A stretch of 64,000 nt of DNA from Competibacter_A sp037045535. Its GTDB lineage: Bacteria; Pseudomonadota; Gammaproteobacteria; Competibacterales; Competibacteraceae. The position numbers and the translations under genes are program-made. The notes below the pieces were generated by a model. It was not told the DNA's origin. It saw only the letters and a program-made list of their open reading frames with translations, and did no database searches. Positions within the stretch are counted from its first letter, which is position 1, and each line of letters begins with the position of its first letter. The stretch is taken from NCBI GenBank assembly GCA_037045535.1, contig JBAOHI010000073.1, positions 124,001 through 188,000 on the forward strand. Reading direction: 5' to 3'. Of this stretch, positions 60,157 through 64,000 are shown in pieces.

Positions 60157-62169
60157 ATGCCGATCACCGAGATCATCCTGCCGGTCCATAACGGCCTGAG
60201 CCAGCTACGCGACGGCCTGGACGCGGTGCTGGCGTACACGCCGCGTCGCGACAGCCGGCTGTTCGTCGTGGACGATGCCAGCGATCCGGTTACCGCCGCT
60301 TGGCTGCACCGGCAGGCCGCCGCTCAACCCGACTGGATCACGCTGCAGCGCCACGAGGAAAATCTCGGCTTTTTGGCAAGCTGCAACGGGGCAATGAGCC
60401 AAGGAGATTCAGACTACGTACTGTTACTGAACAGCGACGTGCTGGTCAGCCCCGGCTGGCTGGAGCGGCTGCTCGCCCATGCCGAATCCGATCCGCGCAT
60501 CGCGGCGGTCAATCCTCTCAGCAACCGCGCCGATAACATTGACCTGCCGATGGCGCCTGGCGCCAGTTATCTGGCAATGAACGAATACCTAGCGACCGCG
60601 CGACGAGGATATTGCCACGATGTGGTCACCGGAGTCGGCTTCTGCCTGCTGCTGCGCCGGAGCGCCCTGCGCCAAGTTGGGCTGTTCGATCCGATCTACG
60701 GACACGGCTACTGCGAGGAATCCGATCTCTGCATGCGGTTGATTGCTGCCGGCTTCCGCACCGTCGTGGCGGAAGATGTCTACACTTATCATCGTGGTGG
60801 TGGCTCCTTTAGCGACGGTCACGAGCGTTATCTACGCAATCGTCGATTGTTCGATCAGCGCTGGGGCGCCGAATACCGCCGGCAGTTCCGCGCTTTCCGC
60901 CGCGCCGATCCGCTTCAACCGACGCGTCGGCTGTTCGCCTTGCCCACGCGCTGGGATCCCTTCCCGACACTTTGGCGAGGCGCACGCGAACTGCTCGCCG
61001 AATGGCGAGGACGGCGCTCGCCAGACAAGCTGGTCCGGCTGAGCATTCGCCATTCATGGGCCATGCTCACCGCCCGCCGATCCCGGCCGCGCCGGGCACT
61101 CGCGCAACGCTTGACACCACCGGGGCGACTGCGGGTCACGTACTTGCTAGACCGCCTGGTGGTGGCAGGCGGCGTGCTATCCGTGCTGCAACTGGTGAAC
61201 GAACTCATCCGATTAGGTGTTGAAGCACGGGTTGCGGCTCTCTGCGAAGATCCGCTGATCTACGACTGGCGCCCGCTGTACAGCCGACCGCTGATCTATC
61301 GCAATGTTGGGGAGCTGCTGGCCGAATGTCCCGACAGCGATGTGATTTTCGCCACACACTGGAACACTGCCGAATGGGTTCACCAACTGTGGCAAGCCGG
61401 CCGAACCCGCGTCGCTGGCTATCTGATTCAGGACTATGAACCCTGGTTCTTTCCAGAATCGGCAGCGACACAGCGCGAGCGGGTGAAAATGGGCTACCGG
61501 CTGTTGCCCCACCGGATCGTCATGTCGGATTGGCTGCGCGAACGATTGGCCGAAGAGGGCCATGACAGCGAAAAAATCCCGTTGGGCATGGATCTGGGGC
61601 AATTCTACCCGCGCCCGGTCACGCATCGCCCGCGATCGGTGGTACTGGCCATGGCCCGACCCGGTACGCCACGACGCGGTTTCCCCGCCACGATCGCCGC
61701 GCTGGCCCGAGTCAAGCACGTCCGCCCGGACACCGAAATCGTATTGTTCGGTGATCGATTTCTCGATCGGTGGGATATCCCCTTTCCGTTTCGCGACGAG
61801 GGACTCATCGTCCGCCAGGATCGGCTTGCCGAACTTTATTCTGAAGCCGATGTGTTTCTGGACGGCTCCGAGTTTCAGGGCTTTGGACGCTGCGCTTTGG
61901 AGGCGATGGCCTGCGGCGCGGCCTGCGTGCTGACCCATCTTGGCGGTGTGCTGGAATACGCTCGCCACGAGGACAATGCCTTACTGGCACCACCAGGACA
62001 GGCGGATCAGCTGGCGGACGCCATCCTGCGCCTGTTGGACGACCCACCCTTGCGCCAGCGACTGATTGCCAGCGGCTTGACCACGGCGGCGCGTTTCTGC
62101 CATCGCCGCGAGGCGCGCGACACCCTGGCCTGGATCGAAAGGGTCCTGGCTGCCGGAACCACGGCATGA
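60157..62169 (+). CDS. GT2-GT4 fusion glycosyltransferase
   Basis: The protein has 670 residues. Residues 1-~245 are GT2: TEIILPVHNGLSQLRDGLDA, VVDDASDP, NLGFLASCNGAM, YVLLLNSDVLVSPGWLERLL and GYCEESDLCMRLIAAGF. Residues ~250-325 are a basic linker. Residues ~325-670 are GT-B/GT4: VTYLLDRLVVAGGVLSVLQL, GYLIQDYEPWFFPESA, IPLGMDLGQFYP and SEFQGFGRCALEAMACGAA. This arrangement is seen in large rhamnan/O-chain transferases. It begins directly after the previous stop and overlaps the next start by 4 bp. Probably polymerises or decorates the glycan exported by Wzm2/Wzt2. Confidence 0.87.
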   Translation: MPITEIILPVHNGLSQLRDGLDAVLAYTPRRDSRLFVVDDASDPVTAAWLHRQAAAQPDWITLQRHEENLGFLASCNGAMSQGDSDYVLLLNSDVLVSPGWLERLLAHAESDPRIAAVNPLSNRADNIDLPMAPGASYLAMNEYLATARRGYCHDVVTGVGFCLLLRRSALRQVGLFDPIYGHGYCEESDLCMRLIAAGFRTVVAEDVYTYHRGGGSFSDGHERYLRNRRLFDQRWGAEYRRQFRAFRRADPLQPTRRLFALPTRWDPFPTLWRGARELLAEWRGRRSPDKLVRLSIRHSWAMLTARRSRPRRALAQRLTPPGRLRVTYLLDRLVVAGGVLSVLQLVNELIRLGVEARVAALCEDPLIYDWRPLYSRPLIYRNVGELLAECPDSDVIFATHWNTAEWVHQLWQAGRTRVAGYLIQDYEPWFFPESAATQRERVKMGYRLLPHRIVMSDWLRERLAEEGHDSEKIPLGMDLGQFYPRPVTHRPRSVVLAMARPGTPRRGFPATIAALARVKHVRPDTEIVLFGDRFLDRWDIPFPFRDEGLIVRQDRLAELYSEADVFLDGSEFQGFGRCALEAMACGAACVLTHLGGVLEYARHEDNALLAPPGQADQLADAILRLLDDPPLRQRLIASGLTTAARFCHRREARDTLAWIERVLAAGTTA

Positions 62170-63161
62170 TCGCGGTTATCGTCATTAATTACCGGCGGGC
62201 TGCCGATACCTTGGAATGTCTCGATTCGCTGCTGCGAGTCGCCGCGCCGGCGTTTGACATTTTTCTGCTCGACAACGGCTCCGGCGCCGACGATGTCGCC
62301 CAACTACGCGACTACGTCTCCCGTCATCCCGAACGCATCACCTTCACCGCCTTCCCCGAGAACCTCGGTTTTACCGGCGGCCATAATCGGCTGTTCCAGC
62401 AGTTGGTTCCCAGCGGGCGTTACGACTTCTTTCTGCTGCTCAACAATGATGCGGTGGTCGAACCCGACTTTCTGGAGCGGATGCTGGCGCGGATCGACCG
62501 GGCGCAACGGATGGAAATGGTGGCAGCGCGGGTGATGAAATACGCCGCCCGTGACCAGATCGATAATCTGGGGATCACCTTTTACAAATGTGGGTTGGCC
62601 TCCAATCGCAAATCGCCAGACGATCCGTTGCTTGGCCCGAGCGGCAACTGCGCGCTGTACACCACCGACCTGCTGCGCCAAATCCACCAGGCCACCGGCG
62701 AGTATTTCGATGATCAGTTTTTTTGCTACGCCGAGGACACCGACTTGGCGTGGCGAGCGGTTTTGCTGGGCTACCGCGCAGCCTATGCCGAAGACGCCTT
62801 GGTGTTCCACAAGGGGTCGGTGTCCAGCGGTGGACCAAACAGCGATTTCGTGCTCTATCACGGTATTCGCAACTCACTGTTCGTGTTGGTCAAGGATGTA
62901 CCGGCCCGGTTTCTGCTCCGCAATCTATTCTGGATGCTGGTACTGCATGTCGCCATCCTGCTGCGCTATACCATCAAGGGTAAACTCGGCGTGGTATCCC
63001 GGTTATATCGCGATTTCTTGCGCGGTATTCCTGTTATGCGCCGCAAGCGGCAACCGATTCAGCAGCAGCGACAAATCCCACCGAGCGAGATCGGACAGCG
63101 GATTAGCCGGCTGTTCTATGAGCGTGGCTACGCGTTGGGCGCCCTCCGGGATCTGTATTGA
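62166..63161 (+). CDS. Family 2 glycosyltransferase, rhamnosyltransferase-like
   Basis: The protein has 331 residues. VIVINYRRAADTLECLDSLL, LLDNGSGADD, NLGFTGGHNRLF, LLLNNDAVVEPDFLERML near 93 and FFCYAEDTDLAWRAVLLGYR near 183 are the GT2 motifs of the WbbL-like rhamnosyltransferase group. The C-terminal ~110 residues (HGIRNSLFVLVKDVPARF, then a hydrophobic stretch LFWMLVLHVAILL) suggest membrane contact. ATGA overlaps with the gene before, and the next gene starts inside its stop. Confidence 0.87.
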   Translation: MIAVIVINYRRAADTLECLDSLLRVAAPAFDIFLLDNGSGADDVAQLRDYVSRHPERITFTAFPENLGFTGGHNRLFQQLVPSGRYDFFLLLNNDAVVEPDFLERMLARIDRAQRMEMVAARVMKYAARDQIDNLGITFYKCGLASNRKSPDDPLLGPSGNCALYTTDLLRQIHQATGEYFDDQFFCYAEDTDLAWRAVLLGYRAAYAEDALVFHKGSVSSGGPNSDFVLYHGIRNSLFVLVKDVPARFLLRNLFWMLVLHVAILLRYTIKGKLGVVSRLYRDFLRGIPVMRRKRQPIQQQRQIPPSEIGQRISRLFYERGYALGALRDLY

Positions 63162-64000
63162 AACCGGAAAATCAACTTCACCTTCCCCCACTACTCGTCC
63201 TGCTGATCTTGACGGCGGCAACAACCGGCTACGCCCGTTTCGTTCTGCACTATCCGCTTTGTGGTACCGACGAACAGAATTACTTAAAGATCTTTGAGTG
63301 GCTGGACAACGGTGGCTCGTGGCCGATTTCAGGGCCAGGCTACGCTGAACTGATCCTCCAACTGCGATGCTGGACCGGTTTGGATACCCGGTCGCTGGTG
63401 ATCGCCGTCGCCGTTTTGAACAGCACCGTGATCCTTCCGCTCGGGCTGTGGCTGTGGTATCGCGTCAGCCTGGATAATGCTGGGTCAGCTTGGTCGTGCC
63501 TACCGTGGCTGTTTGCCAGCAGCTACTTCCTTGGCCCCTGGCTGGAAGGCCGACCCCAGCAACTGGGTATGTTGCTGGCCGCAGCGGGCGCCTGGGTAGC
63601 CTATCGGGACTTACGGGAACGCGGGCGGTGTACTACGAGCTTTTTCCTGCTTTGGGTGCTGTGCTTCGGCTATCACGCCCTGAGCTTTATAGTACTGACC
63701 GTGTTGGTCTTTGGATTCTGGGCGCGACGGTTCGTCCAGAAGCGATCAACGTACAAGGCGCTGGCTGCCCTGTTGCTCGGGCTGAGTGGTTGCTTAGCGC
63801 TAGGCACGTTATGGTACCCGCTGATCTGGCTCGATATTCGTGTCAATCACATCCCCGGAACCCAGGTTGGTATTTTTTTTGGCGCTTTAGCGGTCGCAGC
63901 AGCGGGACTCCTGCTGCTACTGCATGAGTTACGCCGCCGCCGGCTCGGCCCTGGCCTGATCCGGTGGCTGCGGGCCGGGTTAACGAGGCCATTGATTCTC
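63158..64000 (+). CDS. Polytopic membrane protein, partial at right edge
   Basis: A frame opens at TTG 63158, overlapping the preceding TGA (TTGA), and stays open to the end of the window (281 codons). Hydrophobic helices alternate with short loops: LLVLLILTAATTGYARF, SLVIAVAVLNSTVILPLGLWLWY, LPWLFASSYFLGPW, LLWVLCFGYHALSFIVLTVLVFGFW and ALAALLLGLSGCLALGTLWY. The first loop has CGTDEQNYLKIFEWL, an acidic position like that of GT-C glycosyltransferases, so a membrane sugar transferase or polymerase is possible. No family is certain. Confidence 0.65.
   Translation, partial: MKPENQLHLPPLLVLLILTAATTGYARFVLHYPLCGTDEQNYLKIFEWLDNGGSWPISGPGYAELILQLRCWTGLDTRSLVIAVAVLNSTVILPLGLWLWYRVSLDNAGSAWSCLPWLFASSYFLGPWLEGRPQQLGMLLAAAGAWVAYRDLRERGRCTTSFFLLWVLCFGYHALSFIVLTVLVFGFWARRFVQKRSTYKALAALLLGLSGCLALGTLWYPLIWLDIRVNHIPGTQVGIFFGALAVAAAGLLLLLHELRRRRLGPGLIRWLRAGLTRPLIL

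Overview
The window looks like a chromosomal segment of a gammaproteobacterium. The basis is gene order: rpsP-rimM-trmD-rplS sits beside ffh, with a ypjD/yfjD pair on the other side of ffh, and htpG has a sigma-32-like promoter. Most of the window is GC-rich. Two blocks are visibly AT-rich: about 6.6-8.5 kb, and parts of 33.8-46.6 kb. I cannot name the genus from the sequence alone.

Layout. 1-2.6 kb (minus strand) is the end of a polysaccharide gene set: a sugar epimerase, a GT2 glycosyltransferase and a methyltransferase. 2.7-16.5 kb is mostly housekeeping: a DMT-family exporter coupled to an orphan livF-like ATPase, htpG, ogt, cysQ, the S16/RimM/TrmD/L19 operon, ffh, a YpjD-like protein and a CBS-domain CorC/YfjD protein. 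Inside it lies an AT-rich island with an unrecognised zinc-ribbon/membrane protein and a frameshifted Uma2 nuclease. 16.5-64 kb is a very large surface-glycan locus.

The glycan locus has several parts. (a) A WbpM/CapD-like sugar dehydratase and a WecA/WbpL-like initiating transferase, the latter broken and ended by a small MITE. (b) GT4 transferases and DUF4214-domain proteins, including three genes for exported beta-propeller or FnIII proteins. (c) A first ABC exporter, Wzm1 plus Wzt1 with a carbohydrate-recognition domain, followed by a methyltransferase with an internally repeated coiled coil. (d) An AT-rich Gtr-like cassette: UDP-xylose synthase-like, GtrB-like, methyltransferase, GtrA, a membrane protein, and, beyond a decayed IS3 copy, a polytopic GtrC-like protein. 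(e) Large multidomain glycosyltransferases, and a sulfotransferase joined to a second Wzt-C-like domain. (f) A lipoprotein glycoside-hydrolase-like enzyme whose end is cut by an intact IS3-family element. (g) A GDP-D-rhamnose block (gmd, rmd) with a second ABC exporter, Wzm2/Wzt2, whose ATPase lacks the C-terminal domain, followed by large GT2/GT4 fusion proteins and a membrane protein running off the right edge.

Together this suggests at least two glycans made in the cytoplasm and exported by ABC transporters. One may be capped by methylation and measured by a coiled-coil ruler. A second, probably D-rhamnose-containing glycan is associated with sulfotransferase-like domains. An extra side-branch cassette may modify either one in the periplasm.

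A caution for readers: several genes are interrupted by clusters of single-base insertions, with the protein sequence otherwise well conserved. These could be consensus errors rather than true pseudogenes.
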